From contig NZ_NKHF01000046.1 in NCBI RefSeq assembly GCF_002744175.1, positions 1 to 47,886 on the forward strand: a stretch of 47,886 bases of DNA, written 5' to 3'. Below the pieces are notes generated by a model. The model did not search any database. It was not told the origin of the DNA and worked only from the letters and a program-made list of their open reading frames with translations. This document shows, piece by piece, positions 8,162 to 19,200 of the stretch. Every line of letters starts with the position of its first letter. Position 1 is the first letter of the stretch. The translations under genes were made by a program, and so were the position numbers. This DNA is from Pseudoalteromonas piscicida (GTDB taxonomy: Bacteria; Pseudomonadota; Gammaproteobacteria; Enterobacterales; Alteromonadaceae).

Positions 8162-10135
8162 ATGTCGCTTTTTGGTCAATTAAACTTTGTAAAACATCAA
8201 CGCGAATTTTGGCTGTTTCTCGGCTTATTTGCTTTTTTAATGCTGGTTTCTTTGACTGGGCTGTATAAACAAATAAATTTAACTGCTTTACATTGGTTTT
8301 CTAAATTCAACCCCGCGCAGTCAACTCAAATTGTTGTTATAGAAGCCGAAAACTTGCAACAACAACACTTAAAACTGGCTAATAAACTGGCACAGGATAA
8401 CCCTAAAGCCGTGGTTTTCCTTTCTGATCCTCCACTACCAGAGGCAGCACAAAGCGAGTCAATTTACTATCCATTTAACAGTCAATCGGTGTGCCTTCTC
8501 GATACGGAAAACTGGTATGGCAGTGCCATCAGCCTGCTCCCCCCCAGCACACCTTGTATAGTGTTATGGGATAAGATTTTTCCTAATCATGGCGAGTATC
8601 AAGGAAAAATCATAGACTATTCACTACCCTATTACTCATTACCCAAGTTTAGTGCGCAACGCGTGCTTGATGGAGATGTGTTTACTGAACAACTTGCAGA
8701 TAAAGTGATCTTAGTTGCTCAACATTCAAAGTTTTACCGGTTAAGTTCACAAACTTATTTTGATATCCAAGCGCTCCCTCCCGTCTATTTACAAGCATTT
8801 ATTGCCCACAGTTTTGCATCCAATCGCTTTATACAGCCACTGAGCCAGACCACAATAGCGGTGATAATACTGTTTGGTTCTATCTTGTTTTTGGTTTTGT
8901 ATCAAAGAAGTACGACAGTTACCAACATCATCATTGCCTTCTCAACCAGTTTATTATTGCTATTAAGTGGAGCCGCATTACACCACTGGTATGCTCTATT
9001 ATTGCCAGTAGGTGAGTTATTGCTACTCGTGTGGCTAACCCTACTCTGGGTCTTTATTTCCTTGAAGTGGTCGGAAGAAGAAAATTTAAAGTCCCTTATC
9101 ACGCTTATCCAACAGCGTATGATGGGACGCTACCTACCTCGACACTTTTTAGAACACAGCGAACCGTGGGACGCCATAATACAGCTTGTTAATCAGCAAC
9201 TTAACTTGCAACGAAGTATCTTTTTGACGCGCCTTGAAGGCGACCACAGAGTCACCGAAATACGGGCATTAAACTGCCAATTGAGTGATATTTTGGAAAT
9301 GCGCAGAGACTATGAACGAGTGCCCTACTCTGATGCAATAAAAGCATTTGGCGCGATAAAAATCACACGTCCATTTTTCAAACACTTAGCAGAAGATGAG
9401 CAACAATACATTGCACCACTTATGTATGCTGGCGATATCCGAGGGTTTTGGGCATTAACCATCAGCCGTCAAGGTGACTTCGATGAACAAGCATTTACAA
9501 AGAATGTGAACTTGTTTGCACACCAAATTGGGGAGCTTTTATTTCACTATAAAGCATTTACCACCGAGCAAAAGAATCAAAAAAGCTCCCTTACAAAAGC
9601 CTTAACGTTTTCACTGACAGAGCCGTTAAGCCATAAAGTAAAGGATGCAATGAATGAAATGGACCAAAAGCTGACATCACTTGAGCATGTTTTTAATCAG
9701 CTTCAAAGTGCCAGTATTTTATATAATCTGTTTGGCCAGATTGTACAAGTTAACCAATCACTTGAGCGTTTTGCCCGACACCATCAACTCGCTATTTTTG
9801 ATATGTCAGCACTCGACCTGCTGTGTTTTTGCACCGATATGGATAACAAAAAAGCCAAAGGAAAACTGCGTTACTTGACCCTAAAGCGGGGTAGAATTGT
9901 GCTCCCTGTGTATTTAGACAGTCACACATACTTACTTAGTGTTCGCGCATTACTAAAACAAGCCACCAGCTTAAACACGAGCATGCCATTTGAAACAAGC
10001 GGACTGTTGTTCGAATTTATAGATCTCGGTGAGCAACTCGCGCAACTGGATGATAAGTCAGAATTCTTAACTCAGCTATCAAGGCAATTGTCGCGTCCTG
10101 GGCAAACAACGAATGACTCTTGGGGTGATGAATAA
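8162..10135 (+). CDS. CHASE2-topology membrane protein with cytoplasmic GAF/PAS-like region
   Basis: An inner-membrane protein with one TM near residues 15-34, a periplasmic domain (about 40-220) opening with a strand-helix unit TQIVVIEAEN, three closely packed TMs (about 226-245, 251-272, 278-300) and a cytoplasmic part of about 350 residues. One TM, a periplasmic domain and three TMs is the arrangement of CHASE2 sensors, but the usual output (kinase, cyclase or GGDEF) is missing: no HATPase or cyclase motif is visible. The cytoplasmic part may contain GAF- and PAS-like folds (APLMYAGDIRGFWALTIS). It probably senses or scaffolds for the neighbouring synthase. Its stop codon directly abuts the next ATG. 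The CHASE2 call rests on topology. Confidence 0.6.
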   Translation: MSLFGQLNFVKHQREFWLFLGLFAFLMLVSLTGLYKQINLTALHWFSKFNPAQSTQIVVIEAENLQQQHLKLANKLAQDNPKAVVFLSDPPLPEAAQSESIYYPFNSQSVCLLDTENWYGSAISLLPPSTPCIVLWDKIFPNHGEYQGKIIDYSLPYYSLPKFSAQRVLDGDVFTEQLADKVILVAQHSKFYRLSSQTYFDIQALPPVYLQAFIAHSFASNRFIQPLSQTTIAVIILFGSILFLVLYQRSTTVTNIIIAFSTSLLLLLSGAALHHWYALLLPVGELLLLVWLTLLWVFISLKWSEEENLKSLITLIQQRMMGRYLPRHFLEHSEPWDAIIQLVNQQLNLQRSIFLTRLEGDHRVTEIRALNCQLSDILEMRRDYERVPYSDAIKAFGAIKITRPFFKHLAEDEQQYIAPLMYAGDIRGFWALTISRQGDFDEQAFTKNVNLFAHQIGELLFHYKAFTTEQKNQKSSLTKALTFSLTEPLSHKVKDAMNEMDQKLTSLEHVFNQLQSASILYNLFGQIVQVNQSLERFARHHQLAIFDMSALDLLCFCTDMDNKKAKGKLRYLTLKRGRIVLPVYLDSHTYLLSVRALLKQATSLNTSMPFETSGLLFEFIDLGEQLAQLDDKSEFLTQLSRQLSRPGQTTNDSWGDE

Positions 10136-13100
10136 ATGGATTGGTCACTTGCATTGTTTCCAAGTGGCGGTGGACTTGGCCAGTCGGTTATTACCTGCGT
10201 TTGGATAGGCATTGCTGTTGTTGCATTCTTTAATTTACGGTTTGGCTTTCCACTGACAGGGTTAGTTGTGCCAGGTTATCTAGTCCCGCTATTTATTGTC
10301 AGTCCAACCTCCGCTTGGGTCATTATCATTGAAGCAATTGTCGTCTATTGCTTAATGCGATTCTTTGCAAAAACCTTAGTAGAACGATTTGGTTACGCAG
10401 AAATGTTCGGTCGCGACCGTTTTTTCGCTATCGTGCTGTTAAGCATTCTTGTGCGCGTGACAATGGATGTGCTGTTTTGGCCTCAGGTCGCGGCTTACCT
10501 AACCCGCTGGGATATTACCTTTGATTACGCGGCGCAGCTATATAGTTTGGGGTTAATTATCATTGCGCTTACCGCGAATGTAATGTGGAATGGCGGATTT
10601 AAATATGGGGTAAAAGTTACCGCCATACAATTGCTAATTACCTATTTAATTATTCGCTTTGGGTTGATGACATTTACCAACTTTAGTATTGCGAATCTTG
10701 CGGTAATGTATGAGGCGGTAGCCGCTTCAATCATTGCAGCGCCTAAAGCCTATATTATCTTAGTGATCACCGCTTTTATCGCTTCAAGAGCTAACTTAAA
10801 GTACGGTTGGGAGTTTAATGGCATCATGCTGCCAGCGCTATTGGCACTACAGCTGATGCAACCCACTAAGCTGCTTACCTCTTTTATCGAGACGGCAATT
10901 ATCCTGACGCTGGGTTATTTAATTTTAAACTTCACCCGTTTAAAACATGCCAATATTGAAGGGGCGCGACTGATGTTGTTATTTTTCAATATCGGCTTTT
11001 TATATAAATTGGCGCTCAACTACACCCTAGTAGGCTATTTCCCAAGTGTAAAAGTCACCGACACTTTCGCATTTGGTTATATGCTCTCAACGCTATTGGC
11101 CCTGAAAATTTATCAAAAAAACGCACTAGGACTGGTGATCAGAGCAACTTTTCAAACCTCGATTGTTGGCGGCTTTATCGCTATTTGTATCGGCTTTGCC
11201 ATCATGACCATTCCAAGTCTCCTGGCCCCAGGTGCAGATGCTCCCGTCAATGTTAAGCGCAGCGATAGCACGCTTGGGCAAATCATAAGTGATTATAAAA
11301 GCCAGCTCTATACTCAAAATGCTGCCAACATCAGCGTTAGCCAATACGTTACCGAGCAACAACGGAATCAATTTAAACAAGCGATTAGGTTGCTGAACCA
11401 AGACAATCTATTACACCTGCCAGAGGCTACTGCCCTATTACAACAAGCCGGTTTTTCGTTAATGCAAACCGCGCAGTGGTTGATCATTGATGACCAACAA
11501 AGTTACAAACGCGGCCTTTTTATCCTTAATCTTAAGCCGCAAAAAGCGCACTTAATTAGTGTTCCCTTTCCTACCGCAGAACGCCTAGCAAGTGAAGCTG
11601 GTAGTGTTCTCTTGGCACTTTGGCAAAGCCGAGGTCTTGCACTTGGTAATGCGCAATCAATACAAACAACAAGTGGTAATGGCAGGCAAAGCGAATTTTA
11701 CAGTGATTTTTTTGCAGCGATGGAGATCCCCGAAGTAATTCAACTTCGAGAGATAAACCGCCAAGTAAGCCGAGTGATGCAGAGCCATAGTCTTCACGAA
11801 AACAGACAAATGTGGATTTTTAACCAAGTGCCAAGTTCTATAAAGCAGTCTACACTCGCCACCCTACTAGATATCCAAGCAACACATTTTGGCACAGCTG
11901 CAACTGCGGTGCTTCCTCATAGCCAATTTAAAGGGGCCATGATAGAAGCTTACTTAAGCTCAGATAGCTACTCCGCTTTACTGACCGCTTATGCCTTGCA
12001 ACATGCTGATATTAATGAAGATTCTATATTAACCAGCAATGAGAGTATTGACGCACTAATAGCACAGTTTTCCCCCCACATTAGCGCCAAAGGCAGCGGC
12101 GAGTTTCGCGCACTCACCGACACGCATGCAGCGCTTTGGGAATACGAAATATTACGACCACTTTTTGCCATCACACAAAACCTCGACATCGTCACGTCGC
12201 CAGAAGTATTCTCTGCACGGCTCAATCAAATTAATCGAGTAGCCAGACTATTACAATATCAACTGACGCTGGTGGACAATCACCAAGGCCAGTTCGTTGC
12301 GATTTCTCCCATTAATAGCAAAGCGGCTTACGCACTTGGCCAAGGTATTTATTTTATCGCCACGCTCGCCGAACCAGCACTGACGATTTCCGTTCCACGA
12401 CCACTGTTCGAGAGCAATACCCTTGGGTTCTCAGGACAACTCTTTACCGCGACAAAAGCTAAGCTCCTTGCTATTGCTGGCGCTCACCCCTTTGCCAGCG
12501 CAGATGCCAATGTCATGGCCGCAGATAACGTACGCTCTTTGTTCAATGTTGTTTACCAAAGCGCTCAACGTCACTTTTATAATCAACCGCTGTTAAATCT
12601 GCAGATCCGCAGCCATAGTGCACCAGCAACTATCAGGCCCTCAGCACTTGCGTTTCAATTTACAACTCCCAACCCAATTCACAATACGACGATCGCTAAG
12701 CTCAATTCAGCATTAGCTGATTTAGGGGTGATGACTCAGACAGTGATGGGCCAAGAAGCTACAAGGGGGTTAGAGCTAGGCACGACACCGCAGTCAGGAT
12801 ATCAGCTGTTCGCGCCAAAAAGTGAACTTGCTGCGCTGTGGTTAGCATCAGATTTCAAATCACAATTCTCCATCGCCGACGAAGCCCTGCGACAACGTAT
12901 GCTAGCAATCTCAACTGCACCTAAATTAAGGCATGTTGATTTACTAACGCTTTCCCCGATAGATTGGCATGATAGTGATGACAAGTTTATCGCAGCATTG
13001 ACAGCTGCGGCCAAGACATATTCCAGCACTCAGCACTTACCGATATTTTCCGCACTATGTCATAGTCAGTGCCAAATACATGCTTTTAAGACCGCCAGAA

Positions 13101-13231
13101 ACCATGAGCTAGGCATCATGTTTACCCGCGACAATCGGTTATTGGCATTGTACTTACCAAGACGAAATCGTGTTATTGATCTACCCGCTTACTCTAAAGC
13201 AATGCACGAGGGTCGTTATGTATTGGATTAA
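10136..13231 (+). CDS. pgsC: Giant PgsC/CapC-like protein: duplicated membrane domain plus soluble domain
   Basis: Bacillus PgsC is a membrane protein of about 150 aa. Here its pattern occurs twice. Copy 1 has GLVVPGYL (42-49), FGRDRFFAIVLLSILVR (91-) and SLGLIIIALTANV (137-149), matching the PgsC landmarks GLVVPGYLG, YGRRKFAAMLITG and GIIVPGLIANT. Copy 2 has FNGIMLPALLAL (227-238), IEGARLMLLFFNIGFLYK (274-) and FAFGYMLSTLLALKI (311-) in the same order and with similar spacing. After the last TM (about 363) follows a soluble region of some 650 residues that I do not recognise, with a GAHPFAS motif at 782-788. In PGA systems PgsC partners PgsB in polymerisation. The GGGGTGA before the ATG supports the start. 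The next gene begins inside this one. Confidence 0.85.
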   Translation: MDWSLALFPSGGGLGQSVITCVWIGIAVVAFFNLRFGFPLTGLVVPGYLVPLFIVSPTSAWVIIIEAIVVYCLMRFFAKTLVERFGYAEMFGRDRFFAIVLLSILVRVTMDVLFWPQVAAYLTRWDITFDYAAQLYSLGLIIIALTANVMWNGGFKYGVKVTAIQLLITYLIIRFGLMTFTNFSIANLAVMYEAVAASIIAAPKAYIILVITAFIASRANLKYGWEFNGIMLPALLALQLMQPTKLLTSFIETAIILTLGYLILNFTRLKHANIEGARLMLLFFNIGFLYKLALNYTLVGYFPSVKVTDTFAFGYMLSTLLALKIYQKNALGLVIRATFQTSIVGGFIAICIGFAIMTIPSLLAPGADAPVNVKRSDSTLGQIISDYKSQLYTQNAANISVSQYVTEQQRNQFKQAIRLLNQDNLLHLPEATALLQQAGFSLMQTAQWLIIDDQQSYKRGLFILNLKPQKAHLISVPFPTAERLASEAGSVLLALWQSRGLALGNAQSIQTTSGNGRQSEFYSDFFAAMEIPEVIQLREINRQVSRVMQSHSLHENRQMWIFNQVPSSIKQSTLATLLDIQATHFGTAATAVLPHSQFKGAMIEAYLSSDSYSALLTAYALQHADINEDSILTSNESIDALIAQFSPHISAKGSGEFRALTDTHAALWEYEILRPLFAITQNLDIVTSPEVFSARLNQINRVARLLQYQLTLVDNHQGQFVAISPINSKAAYALGQGIYFIATLAEPALTISVPRPLFESNTLGFSGQLFTATKAKLLAIAGAHPFASADANVMAADNVRSLFNVVYQSAQRHFYNQPLLNLQIRSHSAPATIRPSALAFQFTTPNPIHNTTIAKLNSALADLGVMTQTVMGQEATRGLELGTTPQSGYQLFAPKSELAALWLASDFKSQFSIADEALRQRMLAISTAPKLRHVDLLTLSPIDWHDSDDKFIAALTAAAKTYSSTQHLPIFSALCHSQCQIHAFKTARNHELGIMFTRDNRLLALYLPRRNRVIDLPAYSKAMHEGRYVLD

Positions 13232-15470
13232 ACAGCTACTGCGCTTGCTGATAGTGACTGTCGTGCTGCTTGCTTGCGCTTGGGCTGCGTTCGGTGTATT
13301 CACTTGGCTAAAATCAGCTGAGCCGATGAATACCTCCACCCAATTCAATATACGTTCTAATGTTCATTGGCTGAAAACAAACACCCCACTTACGTTTTCG
13401 TTTTCGGCTTCTCGAACCATGTCAATACGGGTTCTATCCAACGGTATATTTGAGTCTGCTCCCATTGATGAGCAGCCTACCAACTATGCCATTGAATACC
13501 AGCTTTTTGATGCCGAAGATAAGTTAGTATACGAAGGTATATATCACCATGCAGCCAAGGTTGCGTCGGATGCTCTCCAACAGCAAGTCAAGCAGCTCAT
13601 TGAAAACCGAGAGGCACTGGCTGTTTCTTCTGGGCAATCTTTTTACTTAAATAAGGCAGAGTTACAGCAAGCTGATACCGTCAAACTTAAGTTAATCCCT
13701 GAAGACCCGCAATTGAAAGGGGTTGTTGTAAGGGTACATGCTCAAACCAGTAATAGCATCACAGATGGCCTAAAAGCTTGGTTGAAACGGCCAACTGAGT
13801 GGCGCGAGCGAATGACCAACTATCACACCATAGGTGAAAATGCAGTCACCAATGAAGAAAAGTTTAATTCGGTCATGTTAGATTGGCAAAAGCTTGCCCC
13901 TCAGGGTGTCCCAAACGTTGATTTCCGCGCGGACTTACTCTATGAATCGTTGCCTTACAACGTGTTAAATCATGACTTTTCAATGCAACAAAACTTAGAC
14001 AACCTGCTTGTTTCAGAGCAGTTACAGGTAAGTTTTCGCGTTTATAATAACACTCAATACCTGATACATCATGCTGAGCAGGCCGGCTTACAATTAACTT
14101 GGCACGACTTACAGCAACGCAAAGCGCCAATGGAGGTTAACCTCTCTGCGCTATCCAGTACGCAGTCCTTAGTAAGTGAGCTACCACCAGGTCTAATCAC
14201 CGTCACGTCTCAGTCCGCAACCAGCGTGCGTATTTTTAGTAACGAAATCGACCCGGTAACGCCACTACAAAGCTATTATTATATGCTCGACTCACAAACA
14301 GCAGCTCATTACCAAGTCTCGCCGCACAGCGACATCGCGCTAGCTTGGCGCGCCGAGTTTGGCGATAACATCACTGTCAGTTTATTTAACCAGGATAAAT
14401 TAGTTGCTGAGTACGTATTTACTGCCACCGCAAAGCCTTCTCGCTTTGATCGCCTCATTACCGAAACCACAGCGCGACAGCAAGTAATGGAAGAAGAAAA
14501 GCGCTACCTCTCGATACCTAATAACGTCGATAGCATTAAGGTGACCTCGAAAGGCGCAATGGTAAAGCTACAGTCTCGTCGTCCTGACTTTACGTACCTT
14601 GGGCATCGGTGTGCGTCTTTGTGCGATCCACGGAATCCTCAATATCAAGGCATTGATGCTTGGTTTAGTCAAAAAGCGGATAATCATTATGTGTTTCATA
14701 CTCAACAACAGGTCGCGACAGTGCGTTTATTCGAAGTACCACCTGAAGTGCCTAACGCAGTACCCCAGTATATTTCAAAAGACCTAAACCCAGTGTTGCC
14801 GGTATCAGATATTGCGCTATTACCCATAGTAAAACCGTATTTTGACCTATCCGCTAATCATATGGAGTTTGAATACCGCCAAACAACCAAAGCGGAACTC
14901 TTCGCGCTCGACAAACAATCAAGCTATCCCCCAAGTGTTATCATTAAGCAAAGGCGCAAGCCGACGCTGATCGAAATACCGCTTAGCACGTTATCAACTG
15001 ACGATTTAACCCATGCCGAAGCGCTATATATAAATCAGGGTGCCTCTCGTACACTGCGAAAAATTCGTGTTTATCAGCTCGCGAAGGACACGCCTCTAAC
15101 AGTTAACGTTGCTGAGAATGGTTTGTTGCCCACAGCGCTAGTCATCAAGCTATTTAGCACAGATATTGATGCCACGATCAATGTCGAAACTCAGCTTAAC
15201 GCGACCAAGTCAACGACGCCAAATGCAGAATACACCATCACCAATAAGCACTTTGTACTGCATCCCGATTTGGGATCACAGCAACTGTTTTTTCATCCTG
15301 CTCATAGTGTATTGCAGGAGTACCCGAGCATTACCTTACCTATGTTTGATGATCTAACAAAACCGAACACATTAACACTGCGTTCCTCTCACTCGGTTTG
15401 GATAAGTGTATTAGAGGAACATCTTCAAGCGAATGCAACATTAAATTGGTGGCAGCATGAAATCCCTTAA
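13218..15470 (+). CDS. Membrane-anchored periplasmic protein, unknown, PGA-like operon
   Basis: No family recognised. A single N-terminal TM (about residues 6-30, WIKQLLRLLIVTVVLLACAW) anchors a periplasmic part of about 720 residues that is rich in beta strands, with one Cys pair (HRCASLCDPR, about residue 475) likely to form a disulfide. I start at the ATG at 13218 (750 aa) because GAGGG lies 6 bp before it; an upstream start inside the pgsC-like gene has no such site. It overlaps the previous gene by 14 bp and the next by 14 bp, so translation is probably coupled. Its place between the polymerase-like genes and the outer-membrane candidate suggests a periplasmic adaptor or scaffold; this is inference. 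Confidence 0.75.
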   Translation: MYWIKQLLRLLIVTVVLLACAWAAFGVFTWLKSAEPMNTSTQFNIRSNVHWLKTNTPLTFSFSASRTMSIRVLSNGIFESAPIDEQPTNYAIEYQLFDAEDKLVYEGIYHHAAKVASDALQQQVKQLIENREALAVSSGQSFYLNKAELQQADTVKLKLIPEDPQLKGVVVRVHAQTSNSITDGLKAWLKRPTEWRERMTNYHTIGENAVTNEEKFNSVMLDWQKLAPQGVPNVDFRADLLYESLPYNVLNHDFSMQQNLDNLLVSEQLQVSFRVYNNTQYLIHHAEQAGLQLTWHDLQQRKAPMEVNLSALSSTQSLVSELPPGLITVTSQSATSVRIFSNEIDPVTPLQSYYYMLDSQTAAHYQVSPHSDIALAWRAEFGDNITVSLFNQDKLVAEYVFTATAKPSRFDRLITETTARQQVMEEEKRYLSIPNNVDSIKVTSKGAMVKLQSRRPDFTYLGHRCASLCDPRNPQYQGIDAWFSQKADNHYVFHTQQQVATVRLFEVPPEVPNAVPQYISKDLNPVLPVSDIALLPIVKPYFDLSANHMEFEYRQTTKAELFALDKQSSYPPSVIIKQRRKPTLIEIPLSTLSTDDLTHAEALYINQGASRTLRKIRVYQLAKDTPLTVNVAENGLLPTALVIKLFSTDIDATINVETQLNATKSTTPNAEYTITNKHFVLHPDLGSQQLFFHPAHSVLQEYPSITLPMFDDLTKPNTLTLRSSHSVWISVLEEHLQANATLNWWQHEIP

Positions 15471-16206
15471 TCCCTTTTGGCTAGCGATATTATTGATATC
15501 GTTTAACAGCTTAGCCGTGACCCCAAACAGTGAGGTAATGCAGCGATGGTTTGCTCAACCTACTGCAATTGACGGCTGGCATATGACACATCACCAGAGT
15601 TTTTTTACACTTACACCAAGCGAGCAAAACGACAGCCATGGTGAAGTTTACTACGCCCCTGAGCAACTTCCCTGTATTGTCTCCGTGCCACACCGCTTTC
15701 ATGACAAACACACGCTAACCATAGGTACACAGCTATTTAAACAAGCTTGTCAGCTACTTGTGACCAATACCAAGCACAGATACGACCCCCATCCGACAGA
15801 GAAAACCTTGGACTATGCAAAACAAGTACGCAATATCCATACTGCCGCTATTTCTGGGTTTGTAGCCTTAAACCCAACCGCTACCGTTTTTCAAATCCAT
15901 GGGTTTAGCCAAAAAAAGCGGAAAACAACAGCAGGAAAACTCAGTGAGGTCATACTAAGTCAGGGTAAACAAAATAATGAGACGCTATGGAAAATAAAAT
16001 CTTGTCTTGTTAAACAAGGTTATCGAGCACTCATTTACCCTCAAGAGGTAAAAGAATTAGGTGGGACACAAAATGTGGTGCATCAACTGGCATTGCCAGC
16101 ATATCACTTTGTGCATATTGAGCTAAGCTATCAAATAAGGAAGCAATTAATTAATAATAATCAACAACTAGAGCAATTTTCTGAATGCGTGCAATCTGCT
16201 TTATAA
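15457..16206 (+). CDS. Small exported protein, unknown, PGA-like operon
   Basis: No family recognised. The N-terminus (MKSLNPFWLAILLISFNSLA) is a signal peptide, leaving about 229 residues that should be periplasmic. Four Cys in the mature part (LPCIVS, KQACQLL, KSCLVKQ, FSECVQ) could form two disulfides. It contains one run of basic residues (SQKKRKTTAGK, about 151). It overlaps both neighbours (14 bp and 22 bp) and must be co-expressed with them. The size and location fit a periplasmic accessory factor for the polymer, for example a binding or processing protein, but no catalytic motif supports a specific role. Confidence 0.72.
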   Translation: MKSLNPFWLAILLISFNSLAVTPNSEVMQRWFAQPTAIDGWHMTHHQSFFTLTPSEQNDSHGEVYYAPEQLPCIVSVPHRFHDKHTLTIGTQLFKQACQLLVTNTKHRYDPHPTEKTLDYAKQVRNIHTAAISGFVALNPTATVFQIHGFSQKKRKTTAGKLSEVILSQGKQNNETLWKIKSCLVKQGYRALIYPQEVKELGGTQNVVHQLALPAYHFVHIELSYQIRKQLINNNQQLEQFSECVQSAL

Positions 16207-19200
16207 TTACCTTAGTGCTGTTTGCAACCGTTTCTCGCGCCAGTGAAGTTGGCATACTCACCGCCGCTCAATGGGTCGATTTATCACGAATGCAGCTGAC
16301 GCAAGCTAAGGCACAGCGCCAGTTTACACCACAGCAAAGTGAATGGCTGCTGCTGCCCAGCCATGCTTGGTTAGTGACGACACCTGAAATGCTCGAACTC
16401 GTTCACTTTAGTGCAGGGGAAACCCCAAAGTTTCAGCGCCACATTCCTAAAACGGACTGGCTCTGCGCTCAAGCACGCTGCCAGTTGAGAAGTACTGAGC
16501 AAAACCGTCTCATTCATGTGACGTACCACGGCAACACGGCTCAACCTATTGCACTTTGGCAAGGCCGGATGCATCACCACCGCGACCCGTTTCGTCGTGC
16601 GCTTTCGCTACCTAGCCTTGACTCTGTAACGCTGCAACTGGCACAAGACACCGAAAAATGGTTTCACCTTTCACCAAAACAAGTGACAAGTGTGTTCTTT
16701 GAGCAGGCCAAAAAGCTTAAGTTAGCGGTCAGAAAAGACCTTCATCATGTTGAACAAAATGGCGTAGTAACTATAAAGATCAATGGCGAAGTGGTCAGTA
16801 CTATCCCTGTTTCTGATCTTCACGCGGATGAGTTCCTCGAGCCTAAAGTTGGCTTACAGAACCAAGATTATATTGCAGTACCAAGTGGTAGTTATGTAAC
16901 GGTGAGCAGCACAGTACCTGTTTATCTAACCCTCATGCAGATGCATCGTGGCATTTATGATGATAATGCCGGAACAAAGCAGCAAGAATCATTGTTTAAC
17001 CCATACTGGAGTAAACAACTGAATACACAGCTCAGCGCTCTTTTTTTGCAAGGTGATACCACTGTATTGACGCCAAGTAGCAATGACACTTTGCTTGGTA
17101 TTCAGCGCCGACAAATGCTTAACAACATAGTGTCTCGGCCCTATTTTGTAATACCAAATGCGCCTCCCGGCATCACCAACCACGTTTCGAAAACTCCAGT
17201 CATGCTTGGTAGCCGTAGCGCTTCCGGTAATGTTTTGCCTATAACCGGCCCAGTGCGACTTAACTATGTTAGTACTGAAAAATCACTGACCTATTCACTC
17301 GACGGTATTCCAAGGGTGGATAATACTGTCACATTTTATATTCGCTCTGTAAAACATGAGCAGCTCAGTGTCGTCACTGAGCATGAACAACACACCCTAC
17401 TTGTCTCTCCTAGCAGCCACTTTCAAAGGCTCAATATCACACTTACGGCAGAAGCCAAGCGCTTAACGCTAAGTGGCAGCAGTGGCAGTATAGATATCGC
17501 GCTTGCCGTTAATCGCTTGCAACCCTTTCCTGATTTTAACCCCATGACACAAGCAGCATTTGGTCAACAGCAGCTTGCTCAAGCCCTAGTTAATCAAAGC
17601 AAGGGCAATCGTGCGGATACGTACAAACTCTCACTAGCAGGCCTACACGCACCGATCATAGATACCACAATCGACAGCTTTACTCAGTTCAATGCAATAA
17701 AAATACTCGCTGAATTGCGCGCGCAGTCCACACATGATCCATTACCGACCTTAAGCAAACTAAAACCTTTCCTCAATGGTTATAACGAGCAAGTAACATT
17801 AATGGCGTGGCGACTGAATATTGAGCTGTTGTTGCTATTAAAACGTCAAGGTAATGCAGAGCTACTGTTGAAGTCATTGTTGTTGAGTCAGTTCGACGCC
17901 TTGAAAACCTATGCGACTGGCACATTGCTAACAAGGTATTTAGAAGTCGGCGATTATATTCAAGCCATTGGGTTGTGCGCCGCTTATGAAAACGATGCCG
18001 TTCTACATCGATGCAACAACGTATTACTTAACTACTTGTTAGATGCCGGCTTTAAGCAAGAGGCGCTCTGGACAAGTCAACACATGCGCTTATCCTTGAG
18101 CCAACAACAGGCCATTGCGGCCACTCAAAAGAGCCAATTCGACTTACCACAGTACCGTTTGAGCCACAACGGTATGCAAACCGCTGAAACGTTAGAGCGC
18201 AGCAGCGAATTATACAAATTAGCCGCCAAAAAGCCCATTAGGATTGTTGCCGAGACCCCCCTGACGGTAAAGCTAAGTGCCCGTTCAATCTACCAAGGAC
18301 AAGAATTTAAGCAGACCCAATGGCTGTATTACGAGCACAACAAAAAGACTAACATCCTGCCGATATTCAGTGATATCGCTGCGAACTTCCAGTTGTTACC
18401 ACAAAAGCACCGACTGTCCGTTGCCTCCCAGCAATATATAGAGTTGGCGGCGAATGAGAGCGTCACCTTGTTTAGTGAACAACCGCTATTTCTAGATATC
18501 GCACTGCAAACGCCAACTGCAAAACAACAGCCTTTTACCGATCTGTCGGCACCATTGCTAAACTCAGCGCAAGCACTTGTCTTACAGGAAACAAACGCTA
18601 AAGCGATTGCCCTAAACGCATTATATTTATTGAGTCAGCAAACACTCAGCAATGCGTCCTATATTGCGGTGCTACACCGCTTAAAGCCCGCAATCACCGA
18701 CAACGCTGTGCTCAGTGATTTGTATGACCGATTAATGCGCTATGGTCAATGGCATCCAGCCGAGCAATACACCAATTATGTTGGTACACAAAAGGTTAAA
18801 GTCGAGGCAATTGCAGCACAAAGCTATGCAGACCAAATTACAGCGCATCTTACTCAAAGTCCGCTCTCTGGACTTGTACTCAGAGCCAATGATCTGCTCA
18901 CTATCGACTTCTCTCAATATCAACAAGTGCGAACTCGAGTCAAACTCGCTTTTTCTAGCGCATTACAGATCGCAGCGCCACTTGCGAAAGTTGAACTTCT
19001 TGCAGCCGGTCAAGGAGATGTTATCTCACTCCACCAAGGTCAGCCTATTTATTATGGCATTAAACCAAGCGAGGCGAGAAATGGACTGCTGCAGCTACGC
19101 TGGCTTAACCCCTTGTCGGGGCAGATGCTAACCGTAACACCACAGTATTTTACCCAAGGACAATGGCAAGATATTCCGCTCGACACCCGTCAGATATTCT

